NCBI GenBank assembly: GCA_034770075.1
Contig: CM068379.1
Location: 41,361,130-41,425,129 of the forward strand
Length of the DNA: 64,000 bases
Reading direction: 5' to 3'
Source of the DNA: Aralia elata
Lineage: Eukaryota > Streptophyta > Magnoliopsida > Apiales > Araliaceae
The translations under genes and the position numbers were made by a program. The notes beneath the pieces are model-generated. The model saw nothing but the letters and a program-made list of their open reading frames with translations, did no database searches and was not told the origin of the DNA. The stretch's first letter is position 1. Every line of letters starts with the position of its first letter. Of this stretch, positions 10,546-22,865 are shown piece after piece.

Positions 10546-11280
10546 ACTGTTCTTGGCAGTCAAGAACAGTCTGACAGGCCTTTTTGTCAGGCCTTTTGAT
10601 CGTCTTAGATTAGTTGTTTGATCTGTTTTTATGCATCTATGTGTAGCCTGCCATGTTATCTTTAAAGCCCGACGTGTATCATAGCAACCAAATAACTAGG
10701 ATGAAAGATATAAGTGGTCAAAGTCCTTTGACCGCTCTGATTTTGCAAGTTTCTGGGTAACCCAGAAACCTTTGAAGAACTCTGACAAGGTTTGTCAGAA
10801 GTTCATGCTGCCCAGAAAGAAATGGCTTTAGATGTAATATTTTGTGTAGTTTATTGGTTTAGACTTGTTCTATGCTAGGTAGAATACAATCTGGTAACAT
10901 AAAAACACATTTATCAAACACAGAATCAAAGGTATTCATGGTCAAACCATGTTGACTGACCATGACTGCTTGAGTTTCTGGGTAACCCAGAAACTCAAGA
11001 ACAGTTTGAACCCGGTGGTTTGACCATCAAATTTAGAGCATGTTATGATATATTTTAAGATGGAAATTGTTATGTCGTTGTACACTGCCATGTTGGCTAT
11101 AACAACAAACAAAAATCAAACACAAACATCAAACCAGTTGGAATTAAATTGAGGTCAAAAGTCACTGTTGGACATTGACCAAGTGTTCTTCATGAAGAAC
11201 ACCTTTAGCGACAGTCTTCAAACCCAAACCCAGAAAACTAAATTTCTATGCAGACCGTCGCTAAAGCCCTTTAGCGACGG
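10546..11280 (+). repeat. Cluster of strong hairpins in G2 LTR leader
   Basis: At least eight inverted repeats occur in 735 bp: 10546-10570 (10-bp arms), 10716-10733 (8 bp), 10749-10769 (10 bp), 10777-10804 (about 12 bp with a bulge), 10937-10964 (8 bp), 10969-10999 (15 bp, one-base loop), 11183-11202 (10 bp, no loop) and 11255-11280 (12 bp). All but minor details are kept in LTR 2 (18901-19645) and LTR 3 (27266-27995). They lie downstream of the TATA motif, so they would be in the RNA. Confidence 0.85.
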
Positions 11281-12060
11281 ATTTTTAATAAAAATAAAAT
11301 AAAAATTAATTAAATAAATTATAAAATATAAAATAAATATTAAATAATTATTAATAATTAATAAATAAATACGAAAATTCATTTTTAAATTATAAAAATT
11401 TATTTTTAATATTTTTCTATATTCTGAAATATTATTTAATTTAATTAAATAATAATTAATAATTATGATAAATCATTTAATAATTGTTTTAATTATTTAA
11501 AAATGGTATTAAATTATTAAATAATTATATTAATTATTTAAAATGATATTAAGGTAAATAAAATTATTATATATAATAATTAAATAAAATATTAAATATT
11601 TAAATATTATTAATGATAAATAAATCATTTAAATAATATATTAAGTATTTAAAAATTATTTTAAATGATAATTAAATCATTTAAATATCAAATTAAGTTT
11701 TGAAAATTATTATAAGTAATAATTAAATTATTATAATGATAAAATAAATTCTAAGAATATTATTAATGATAAAATAAATCATTTAAATAATATTCTATCT
11801 TTCTAAAAATATTATAAATGATAAATAAATCATTTAAATAATATTTTAAATATCTAAAAATATTCTAAATGATAAATAAATCATTTAAATAACATATTAA
11901 ATATTTTAAAATTATTCTAAATGATAATTAAATCATTTAAAAATATTCCTAAGCTTGTAAAATTATTTAAAATTACTTCCAAGCTTCTAAAAATTATTTA
12001 AAAATAATACCAAGCTTCTAAAAATATTAGAAATAATAATTAAATTATTTAGACTAATAA
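11281..12060. repeat. AT-rich palindromic repeat block in G2 LTR
   Basis: Nearly pure A/T sequence made of degenerate units built on AAATGATAAATAAATCATTT, each a small palindrome, repeated at roughly 45-60 bp. Recurs in LTR 2 (about 19646-20430) and LTR 3 (about 27996-28790). No coding capacity. Confidence 0.75.
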
Positions 12061-13366
12061 TTAGACTTCCAAATGAAGTTTTATCGAACAATCTATGTGT
12101 TTAGCCATTAAGGATGCGACCGAGATACCGAATCAACGTCGAACCTTAATGAAACTTGTTTAGATTAGCGTGATACATGTTTATATACGTGCTAACGCTT
12201 ATTATTGGTATACGTAGACTTCGTGCATTGACCGATTGTACTAAAATTATAGTGAGCTACGCTAAGGCAAGTGTCCTAACTTTTCTCAATTTATAATAAG
12301 CAAGTATTATACATCTTGCTATCAATTATTGTGAAGTTATTGCTTCTTGTTCAGCATAACTTAAGAAATGAATTATTATTCATATATTGCTTGTTCGAGC
12401 TTAAATTATTATTGTGTTCAAGCCAAATTGTTTGGTACGACATCTGATACTGAGAAATGGAACACCTTGATGTAAGGTGAACCCGAAATTTTCCCTTAAA
12501 ATAAGGTGACGAAATTCCCTTAATATAAGGTGACGAACAGTTGATAATATATCAACATAAATTGGTAGGATGATATGCATACTCCTAGGATATTGGTGAG
12601 GCTGATCACCTACTAGATATCCAAAACTCAAATGGTTCTAAGTCATTAAAGACTGATAGAACTAAATGAAATATATGGTTCATGTACAGAACCCTCAGTA
12701 TACATCATTGACATCTTTCAAATCAAACACATGGTGTTTACATATTTAAATGAACTTGCTGAGCATTTGTAGCTCATTCTTGCGCATATCTTCTTTTGCA
12801 GCTATAAATGATATCCCTGGCACGTCTGGGACTAACAAGGGGAAAAGCCATGCTTATTAGCTTTAATGTTTATTGTTGAATACTTTAAGTCTTTTTAAAG
12901 ACTTGTTGTTGTAATAACTTAGTATAACGAATGATGTAACCGAACAAAATGTTATGTAATATATTATGATCCTTTATGTTATAGAATGCGTTATACTCTG
13001 ATCTTTAAATTCTTTAGAATAATTGTAATAAGTTAAATACAATGTCTATATGAACTATACATCTGAATGAGGGTATCTAAATGATGTTGAGCGTCCTATA
13101 TGGACAATCTTGTCATTTGTACTGTGAATGTCAGATAGATAGGGAATATTGATATGAAAGAGATATTCATAAGGTATGAATCTATATATCTAAGTGAGGG
13201 TATCCAAACACAGACAACGTTCTGACGAGAATTATTATCTGTTATGGGATACTGTGAACCTTGGATAGATAGAAGTCATATTTTATGGAATATTTATAGT
13301 TGTATAGTTCCACGTGAGCACCAGATCTGCTAAAGGGGAGTGTAGAGATTTGGGGGCGTCACAAGT

Positions 13367-13378
13367 TGGTATCAGAGC
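13367..13378 (+). promoter_or_regulatory. G2 primer binding site, copy 1
   Basis: TGGTATCAGAGC, complementary to the 3' end of initiator tRNA-Met, three bases after the LTR end. Confidence 0.93.
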
Positions 13379-13532
13379 TGTAGATTATAGCTCTAAGGTA
13401 GTTGGGAAATACCTTAGGATATAATCTTTGAGTCCGTAAAATACTTAATACACATAAGATAACCTTAAAAGCCTTATATTTTATGTAAACTTGCTTCATC
13501 ATAATGCTAAACAAGTAAAATTCTTTTGTAGG

Positions 13533-14113
13533 ATGGCAGACCTAGATTGGGAAGATAGTTCAAGGGAGATAGGTTCACAGGTGATAGAGCTTGAGCAGGG
13601 CAGAGTGATCCTGAAGGACAAGAAGTTCAAAAATAACTTGGAATTCCATGACGCCGAAGCGACAGAACCTAATGAGGACGCTACAGAGGTTCAGATTATA
13701 GGACGAAGGAGAAGATGAGGAAGAACCAATAATATGGAGGGATATATCAGAAGTTCAAAATTAATCTGTTAGAAGAATTAGAAGAAGGAAACCCAGAGGA
13801 GGAAAACCTACTAGAACAAGCCCAGATAGAAATACATACCTTGAACAATAGGGTAACATATGTGGAAGAAAGGTTGGAGAATGAAGGACGATTGAATATC
13901 CGACTTCAGGCACTGTTGTCAAGAAAGGAAAGAGAAAGATATCAAATCCAAGCAAGGCTTGATATGACTAATAAAGAATTTCGTGAAACACTTGTGGATC
14001 TGGATAAGCGAGTGGCGGATTATCCCGTAGAGAATGGAAAGACTGGATACGACATCAATAGGTGGGTGGTATCCAGTATGTTGTGTGATGAATATCGTAA
14101 GATTAAGCTTTAA
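13533..14113 (+). pseudogene. G2 extra acidic coiled-coil ORF, copy 1
   Basis: It starts with ATG directly after TTTTGTAGG, the same context as in G1 and G3. It reads MADLDWEDSSREIGSQVIEL, then a very acidic stretch and a heptad-rich part (IEIHTLNNRVTYVEERLEN). Small insertions relative to copy 2 (near 13603, 13629 and 13700) break the frame; the C-terminal part is open from 13841 to 14113, ending DEYRKIKL. Function is unknown. Its place between primer site and gag, acidity and coiled-coil character match the ORF of G1 and G3, although the sequence is much diverged. Confidence 0.72.
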
Positions 14114-14496
14114 ATAAATCTGGTCACCAAAGTGTGTATGTAAATAGTAGTATCTAAACTACTTTACCCAAGTTTTGCGAAACTAGTTTGGGAATGCTAG
14201 TAGTACTTATATAAACTACTAGCCGAATATGTAAACCTTCTGTATGAATATACAAATTATGTTTGAACATTATGTGCATTCCATACTTGTAATTATACTA
14301 GTTTTCTTACTTATATAACTTAACGCCGCTTGAAAGAAGACCATAGACATTAGTAGAGGCAGAAAATAGAGAAGTAAACCCAACAGTTAATAAATTTAGA
14401 TATGCCTTGTAAACGTAAAAATTGCAAATAAAGAGATAATTCCCAGTAAAACCATATAGAAATTATAATATAGAAATTAAGAGACATAAGTTTCTT
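14114..14496 (+). other. Non-coding gap where gag is missing, G2 copy 1
   Basis: No gag, zinc knuckle or protease active site is present between the extra ORF and the PIQLGEFDIILGRDW block; in G3 about 1.8 kb of coding lies in this position. One CCC-AAGTTTTG-GGG element (14165-14193) resembles the spacer motif of G1 and G3. The rest is AT-rich sequence with no recognised feature. Confidence 0.7.
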
Positions 14497-17400
14497 ATGA
14501 ACCTCATTCCTATACAGCTAGGGGAATTCGATATAATCTTAGGCAGGGATTGGTTGGTTAATCATAATACAATGATTGACTACCATCGAAAGCGTGTAAA
14601 ACCTATTGACTGTGTCGAAGTCAAAGGTAGTGTTCAACGGTGGTTGTTCACCTAAACGATCTCGATGTTTGACAGTAATGCAGGCAGAGAGATTGCTTAG
14701 GAAGGGTTGTACAGGCTATTTGGCATATATAGTAGATACTCGAAAAGAAGGAGTAAAACTAGAACAAATACCTGAGATAGAGAATTTCTGGATGTATTTC
14801 CAGATGACTTACCCGGTTTACCTCCGGACAGGGAGATCGAATTTGTTATTGATCTAGCACCGGGTACGGCACCAGTTTCCAAGGCACCGTACAGAATGAC
14901 ACCTATAGAGTTGAAGGAGTTACTTGTGCAGCTACAAGAACTCTTAGACAAAAAGTACATACAACCAAGTGTTTCACCTTGGGGAGCACCGGTGTTGTTT
15001 GTAAAGAAGAAGGATGGAACATTAAGGTTGTGTATTGATTTTAGAGAATTAAAGAAGTTAATAATAAAGAACAAATATCTTTTACCACGAATTGATGATC
15101 TATTTGACCAGTTGAAAGGGGCCGAATACTTTTCGAAGATCGACCTACGATTGGGTTATCATCAATTAAAGGTAAGAAAAGAAGATGTGCCGAAGACAGC
15201 GTTTAAGACACGCTACGGACATTATGAATTTCTTGTGATGTCTTTTGGATTAACAAATGCGTCGGCAGCATTCATGGACTTGATGAACCGAGTGTGTTTA
15301 AACCATGCTTGGACAAATTTGTCGTAGTGTTCATCGATGATATTTTAGTATACTCGAGAACAAAAGAGGAGCATGCTGAACACTTAAGAAGCGTATTGGA
15401 GATATTACGCAAGGAACAACTTTATGCAAGGTTTTCCAAGTGTGAATTCTGGCTGGAACGAGTCCAGTTCTTGGGTCATGTAATTGATAAGAATGGAATA
15501 GCGGTAGACCCAGCCAAGATAGAAGCGGTTATGAATTGGGAACAACCAACAACTCCAACAGAAGTAAGAAGTTTTCTCGGTTTAGCAGGGTACTATCGGC
15601 GTTTTATACAGGATTTTTCAAAAATAGCAACCCCACTAACCAATTTGACTCGAAAGACGGTGAAGTACGTGTGGACAGACAAATGTGAAGAAAGCTTCCA
15701 AGAGTTGAAGAAGCGGTTAAGTATGGCACCAGTATTATCTTTACCAGATGATACATGAGGCCTCGTTTTTTTTTAGTGATGCATCACACAAAGGGTTAGG
15801 GTGTGTGTGTTAATGCAACACGGAAAGGTGATTGCATATGCGTCACGACAACTCAAAGATTATGAGAAGAGGTATCCTACGCATGATCTTGAGTTAGCCG
15901 CCGTAGTATTCGCCTTGAAAATTTGGAGGCATTACTTGTACGGGGAGAAGTGTGAGATATACACAGATCACAAGAGTCTGAAATATATTTTCACACAGAA
16001 GGAGTTAATTATGAGACAAAGGAGATGGCTAGAGTTGATTAAAAGATTTTGATTGTGAGATCTTATATCATCCAGGGAAAGCCAACGTCGTAGCAGACGC
16101 ATTAAGTAGGAAGAAACCAGGAGAAATTGAATGTGATGACTAATAACGAGGTACTGATAAAAGAGTTTAATAAACTTGAGATCGAAATAATAATTCCAGT
16201 TAACTCTACACATAAGTTAGTCGTCATAGAGAATAGTTTCGACTTTATTAGATAGAGTCAAAGAACTACAAGAGGTAGATGAAGAGTGTCAGAAGTATAA
16301 GACCGAAATAACTTATAAAAAGAATAACAAATTCAGAATAGAAAAGGAAGAGATTCTGAGGTACGTGGATAGAATTCAGTTACCCTCAGTACAAGAATTA
16401 AAAAGATGAAATATTGAAGGAAGTCCATAGTTTTAAGTTCGTCGTACATCCAGGTAGTATAAAAATGTACAAGGATTTAATTCCACATTTTTGGTGGTCT
16501 AACATGAAGAGAGAAATAACGGAGTGGGTAAGTAAATGTTTAACATGTCAAAGGGTTAAAGCTGAACATCAGAAACCAAGTGGATTATTACAACCCTTAG
16601 AAATTCCTGAGTGGAAATAGGAGCATATTACCATGGATTTCGTAGTTGGCCTTCCAACCACACAAAAGGGTCACAATGCCATTTGGGTAATTGTAGATCG
16701 TCTTACCAAGTTAGCTCATTTTCTTAATCATCAAAATCAACTTCAGTCTAGACCAGTTAGCCAAACTGTACATCAATGAAATTATTTTTAGGCATAAAGT
16801 CCCTGTTTATATAGTATCAGACCAAAATCCCTAATTTACTCCGAACTTTTAGACAAGTTTCCAGAAACACTTAGGAACCTAGTTGAGATTAAGCACAATT
16901 TGTCACCACAAACAAACGGTCAAAGTGAGAGAACGATTTTTTAAAAACACTAGAGGACATGTTGCAAACTCGCAACATGGATTTCAAGGAAAGTTGGCAA
17001 GATCAACTACCTTTAGTAGTATTTGCCTATAACAATAGTTACCATGCCAGCATAGGAATGCCACCTTTTGAAGCCTTGTATGGAAGAAAATGTAGGACAC
17101 CTTTATGTTGGGACGAGGTTGGGGAATGGCAAATGCTAGGAACCGAAATAGTGCAACAAACCACGAAGGTAGTTCGAATTATGCGGGGAAGATTACAAGC
17201 GTCACAAGATCGACAGAAGAAATATGCTGATCAACACAGGAAGTTACAAGATTTCGAAGTCGGTAGTCACGTGTTCTTAAAAGTATCTCCGTGGAAGGGA
17301 AAAATACGTTTCGGCAAGAAGGGCAAATTGAGTCCGAGATTTATTGGGCCATTTCAAATATTGAGGAGAATAGGTGAGGTAGCCTATGAGGTAGCCCTAC

Positions 17401-17678
17401 CTCCTGAACTAGAACATATTCATAACGTGTTTCATGTGTCCGTGTTACGACCGTACAAACCTGATTATAAACACGTTATCGATTATGAGCCCATTCAAAT
17501 CGAGCGAGATTTATCGTATAAGGAAGTTCTTATTAAAATTGTGGATAGGAAAGAACAAAATTTGCGAAATAAAAAGATACCTTCGGTTAAGGTTATCTGG
17601 AGAAATCAGAATATCGAGGAAGCTACGTGGGAGCTCGAGAGTAAAATGCGAGATAACTACCCACATTTATTTTCATAG
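14497..17678 (+). pseudogene. G2 pol pseudogene, copy 1
   Basis: It opens with MNLIPIQLGEFDIILGRDW, the protease C-terminus, and continues through RT (FIDDILVYSRTKEEHAEHL, 15330-15375), RNase H (SDASHKGLG, TDHKSL), integrase zinc finger (CLTCQRVKAEH) and an intact C-terminal part 16959-17678 with VGSHVFLKVSPWKGKIRF and ending VKVIWRN...EEATWELESKM, chromodomain-like. The protease active-site half is missing. Lesions: inserted bases near 14600, 15293, 15813, 16040 and 16115; a frameshift at a nine-T run (15766-15774) after DDT and a stop; TAG at 16618-16620 replacing the Trp of EWKWEHI; and a decayed integrase core 16621-16958. It follows the gag gap and abuts the purine tract. Confidence 0.9.
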
Positions 17679-17713
17679 ACTGCACTGTAAATTTCGAGGA
17701 CGAAATTCTTATT

Positions 17714-17725
17714 AGTGGGGGTGAA
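17714..17725 (+). promoter_or_regulatory. G2 polypurine tract, copy 1
   Basis: AGTGGGGGTGAA directly precedes LTR 2. Repeated at 26081-26092 before LTR 3. Confidence 0.88.
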
Positions 17726-20700
17726 TGTAATATTCCGAACCCTAATAAGATTTATTAATATAAACTATGTGTTTAATAAATGAAATTTCTTGTTCTGACT
17801 TGGTATTATGTGATTTCGTATTTTATTAAACAATTAGGTCAAATAAAAATTTTTCGCCAAGTAGCTGTGTCGTGCTTAATCGGACAAAATGATTTGTCGT
17901 GCTTCCGGCGAATTCACCGAGAAGCGTTTCGGTAAATTATTTTTGTAAGCTGCTGTGTCGTACTTGGAATTGACGAAGTGCTTTGTCGTGCTTCGACATT
18001 AATATAATATTATATTAAATGATAAAATTTTAAAATAAGTTAAATAGGGTTTAAAATGTTATGCGGAAATAGAAACCCTAATTTGAAAACCCTAATTGGT
18101 AATAATTGTCCGAATTGATCAATTAAAACCCTAATTATTGTACAATAATCTTAATTGATATAATTAAGATTTAAATGATGAATCATAATATTTAATTATG
18201 AATTATTAAGATTAAATTAAACCCTAAATGAAAGATTGAAACCCTAATTATAGGATTGAAAACCCTAAACCCTAATTCGGAACCCTAAAACCCTAATTTG
18301 GTTCAATAACCCTAATTTATGAAATGTAAAACCTTAATTATGATATATAACATTAATTAAGGTATTACTAAACCTAAATTAACATACTAATCATGATTAA
18401 CAAAAAATCTAGAATTAATTAGTAAGTAAATAAATGAAAATTAAAATCCTAGCCAATGAAAATGAAGCTAGGAGTGTGCAAGCTTGTGCTTGACACACTC
18501 CAGCACAAGTAGGTTAATTAGGCCAGATCATAAGCACCACAAGTTCCAAGCTTAGATATTTTTGGGAGCAAAGTTTGGAAATTAGTCTAGGAAACCCTAA
18601 ATTCAAGTTGCTATAAGTAGAATGAGATGCTGAGCTTTAAACCTACGAAATTTTAAAGCTTATACACTCACATATCCAGCCTAAACAAACCCTAGCAATC
18701 ACAAGCTCAGAATCAGAAGCCAGAAATCAAAATTTGAAGAAAAAGGTGCACAAAACCCTAATTTATGTTTGATCTTCAAGCCTGGAAAATTTTTGTGTTT
18801 TAGATGTTTAGGGATACTTGTTAATGTGTTAATAAGTGATCTGGGCGGTCAAAACATGTTTACATAACATCTAGATATGAAAATCAAGCCAAAAACTCAA
18901 ACTGTTCTTGGCAGTCAAGAACAGTCTGACAGGCCTTTTTGTCAGGCCTTTTGATCGTCTTAGATTAGTTGTTTGATCTGTTTTTATGCATCTATGTGTA
19001 GCCTGCCATGTTATCTTTAAAGCCCGACGTGTATCATAGCAACCAAATAACTAGGATGAAAGATATAAGTGGTCAAAGTCCTTTGACCGCTCTGATTTTG
19101 CAAGTTTCTGGGTAACCCAGAAACCTTTTGAAGAACTCTGACAAGGTTTGTCAGAAGTTCATGCTGCCCAGGAGAAATGGCTTAGATGTAATATTTTTGT
19201 GTAGTTTATTGGTTTTTTAGACTTGTTCTATGCTAGGTTAGAATACAATCTGGTAACATAAAAACACATTTTATCAAACACAGAATCAAAGGTATTCATG
19301 GTCAAACCATGTTTGACTGACCATGACTGCTTGAGTTTCTGGGTAACCCAGAAACTCAAGAACAGTTTGAACCCGGTGGTTTTGACCATCAAATTTAGAG
19401 CATGTTATGATATATTTTAAGATGGAAATTGTTATGTCGTTGTACACTGCCATGTTGGCTATAACAACAAACAAAAATCAAACACAAACATCAAACCAGT
19501 TGGAATTAAATTGAGGTCAAAAGTCACTGTTGGACATTGACCAAGTGTTCTTCATGAAGAACACCTTTAGCGACAGTCTTCAAACCCAAACCCAGGAAAA
19601 ACTAAATTTTCTATGCAGACCGTCGCTAAAGCCCTTTAGCGACGGATTTTTAATAAAAATAAAATAAAAATTAATTAAATAAATTATAAAATATAAAATA
19701 AATATAAAATAATTATTAATAATTAATAAATAAATCCGAAAATTCATTTTTAAATTATAAAAATTTATTTTTAATATTTTTCTATATTCTGAAATATTAT
19801 TTAATTTAATTAAATAATAATTAATAATTATGATAAATCATTTAATAATTGTTTTAATTATTTAAAAATGGTATTAAATTATTAAATAATTATATTAATT
19901 ATTTAAAATGATATTAAGGTAAATAAAATTATTATATATAATAATTAAATAAAATATTAAATATTTAAATATTATTAATGATAAATAAATCATTTAAATA
20001 ATATATTAAGTATTTAAAAATTATTTTAAATGATAATTTAAATCATTTAAATATCAAATTAAGTTTTGAAAATTATTATAAGTAATAATTAAATTATTAT
20101 AATGATAAAATAAATTCTAAGAATATTATTAATGATAAAATAAATCATTTAAATAATATTCTATCTTTCTTAAAAATATTATAAATGATAAATAAATCAT
20201 TTAAATAATATTTTAAATATCTAAAAATATTCTAAATGATAAATAAAATCATTTAAATAACATATTAAATATTTTAAAATTATTCTAAATGATAAATTAA
20301 ATCATTTAAAAATATTCCTAAGCTTGTAAAATTATTTAAAATTAATTCCAAGCTTCTAAAAATTATTTAAAAATAATACCAAGCTTCTAAAAATGTTAGA
20401 AATAATAATTAAATTATTTAGACTAATAATTATACTTCAAAATGAAGTTTTATATCGAACAATCTATGTGTTTAGCCATTAAGGATGCGACCGAGATACC
20501 GAATCAACGTCGAACCTTAATGAAACTTGTTTAGATTAGCGTGATACATGTTTATATACGTGCTAACGCTTATTATTGGTATACGTAGACTTCGTGCATT
20601 GACCGATTGTACTAAAATTATAGTGAGCTACGCTAAGGCAAGTGTCCTAACTTTTCTCAATTTATAATAAGCAAGTATTATACATCTTGCTATCAATTAT

Positions 20701-21734
20701 TGTGAAGTTATTGCTTCTTGTTCAGCATAACTTAAGAAATGAATTATTATTCATATATTGCTTGTTCGAGCTTAAATTGTTGTGTCAAGCCAAATTGTTT
20801 GGTACGACATCTGATACTGAGAAATGGAACACCTTGATGTAAGGTGAACCCGAAATTTTCCCTTAAAATAAGGTGACGAAATTGCCTTAATATAAGGTGA
20901 CGAACAGTTGATAATATATCAACATAAATTGGTAGGATGATATGCATACTCCTAGGATATTGGTGAGGCTGATCACCTACCAGATATCCAAAACTCAAAT
21001 GGTTCTAAGTCATTAAAGACTGATAGAACTAAATGAAATATATGGTTCATGTACAGAAACCCTCAGTATACATCATTGACATCTTTCAAATCAAACACAT
21101 GGTGTTTTACATATTTAAATGAACTTGTTGAGCATTTGTAGCTCATTCTTGCGCATGTCTTCTTTTGCAGCTATAAAATGATATCCCTGGCACGTCTGGG
21201 ACTAACAAGGGGAAAAAGCCATGCTTATTAGCTTTAATGTTTATTGTTGAATACTTTAAGTCTTTTTAAAGACTTGTTGTTGTAATAACTTAGTATAACG
21301 AATGATGTAACCGAACAAAATGTTATGTAATATATTATGATCCTTTATGTTATAGAATGCGTTATACTCTGATCTTTAAATTCTTTAGAATAATTGTAAT
21401 AAGTTAAATACAATGTCTATATGAACTATACATCTGAATGAGGGTATCTAAATGATGTTGAGCGTCCTATATGGACAATCTTGTCATTTGTACTGTGAAT
21501 GTCAGATAGATAGGGAATATTGATATGAAAGAGATATTCATAAGGTATGAATCTATATATCTAAGTGAGGGTATCCAAACACAGACAACGTTCTGACGAG
21601 AATTATTATCTGTTATGGGATACTGTGAACCTTGGATAGATAGAAGTCATATTTTATGGAATATTTATAGTTGTATAGTTCCACGTGAGCACCAGATCTG
21701 CTAAAGGGGAGTGTAGAGATTTGGGGGCGTCACA
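17726..21734 (+). repeat. G2 LTR 2 (middle, shared)
   Basis: A 4009-bp LTR between the two internal regions. It has the same terminal sequences, telo-box cluster, TATA motif, hairpin cluster and AT-rich block as LTR 1. It is longer mainly through one- to four-base insertions in short runs (for example near 18403, 19123, 19195 and 19215). It has no flanking duplication of its own, as expected of a middle LTR. Confidence 0.92.
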
Positions 21735-21737
21735 AGT

Positions 21738-21749
21738 TGGTATCAGAGC
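21738..21749 (+). promoter_or_regulatory. G2 primer binding site, copy 2
   Basis: TGGTATCAGAGC, complementary to initiator tRNA-Met, three bases inside LTR 2. Same context as copy 1. Confidence 0.93.
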
Positions 21750-21903
21750 TGTAGATTATAGCTCTAAGGTAGTTGGGAAATACCTTAGGATATAATCTTT
21801 GAGTCCGTAAAATACTTAATACACATAAGATAACCTTAAAAGCCTTATATTTTATGTAAACTTGCTTCATCATAATGCTAAACAAGTAAAATTCTTTTGT
21901 AGG

Positions 21904-22479
21904 ATGGCAGACCTAGATTGGGAAGATAGTTCAAGGGAGATAGGTTCACAGGTGATAGAGCTTGAGCAGGGCAGTGATCCTGAAGGACAAGAAGTTCAAA
22001 ATAACTTGGAATTCCATGACGCCGAAGCGACAGAACCTAATGAGGACGCTACAGAGGTTCAGATTATAGACGAAGGAGAAGATGAGGAAGAACCAATAAT
22101 ATGGAGGGATATATCAGAAGTTCAAAATTAATCTGTAGAAGAATTAGAAGAAGGAAACCCAGAGGAGGAAAACCTACTAGAACAAGCCCAGATAGAAATA
22201 CATACCTTGAACAATAGGGTAACATATGTGGAAGAAAGGTTGGAGAATGAAGGACGATTGAATATCCGACTTCAGGCACTGTTGTCAAGAAAGGAAAGAG
22301 AAAGATATCAAATCCAAGCAAGGCTTGATATGACTAATAAAGAATTTCGTGAAACACTTGTGGATCTGGATAAGCGAGTGGCGGATTATCCCGTAGAGAA
22401 TGGAAAGACTGGATACGACATCAATAGGTGGGTGGTATCCAGTATGTTGTGTGATGAATATCGTAAGATTAAGCTTTAA
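21904..22479 (+). pseudogene. G2 extra acidic coiled-coil ORF, copy 2
   Basis: This copy keeps one frame throughout, broken only by a TAA at 22129-22131. The first part (75 codons) is rich in Glu and Asp, including DEGEDEEEPIIW. After the stop the same frame continues SVEELEEGNPEEENLLEQAQ and a heptad-like region to KIKL at 22479, 191 codons in all. No catalytic motif is seen. The shared position and character with G1 and G3 suggest a structural or RNA/Gag-associated role, but that is inference. Copy 1 differs from it mainly by small insertions. Confidence 0.75.
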
Positions 22480-22865
22480 ATAAATCTGGGTCACCAAAGT
22501 GTGTATGTAAAATAGTAGTATCTAAACTACTTTTACCCACGTTTTGCGAAACTAGTTTGGGAATGCTAGTAGTACTTATATAAACTACTAGCCGAATATG
22601 TAAACCTTCTGTATGAATATACAAATTATGTTTGAACATTATGTGCATTCCATACTTGTAATTATACTAGTTTTCTTACTTATATAACTTAACGCCGCTT
22701 GAAAGAAGACCATAGACATTAGTAGAGGCAGAAAATAGAGAAGTAAACCCAACAGTTAATAAATTTAGATATGCCTTGTAAACGTAAAAATTGCAAATAA
22801 AGAGATAATTCCCAGTAAAACCATATAGAAATTATAATATAGAAATTAAGAGACATAAGTTTCTT
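22480..22865 (+). other. Non-coding gap where gag is missing, G2 copy 2
   Basis: Equivalent to 14114-14496 and almost identical to it. No gag, zinc knuckle or protease active site. The shared deletion shows that it predates the duplication of the internal region. Confidence 0.7.

Larger units (their letters stand above)
9371..13363 (+). repeat. G2 LTR 1 (5' LTR)
   Basis: Starts TGTAATATTCC and ends GGGGGCGTCACA, length 3993 bp. Regions in order: a U3 with repeated GTCGTGCTT and a cluster of CCCTAA telo-boxes, a TATA motif near 10255, a series of strong hairpins (10546-11280), an AT-rich block of degenerate palindromic repeats (11281-12060), then ordinary AT-rich sequence to the primer site. 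This LTR differs from LTR 2 and LTR 3 at several shared sites (for example near 12403-12420 and 12613). Confidence 0.92.

Noticed and set aside
12401..12631. Minus-strand frame MSFGYLVGDQPHQYPRS..., found three times (also 20747-20998 and 29092-29343)
   Set aside because: The three copies are the three G2 LTRs. The frame varies in length with small indels and has no domain.
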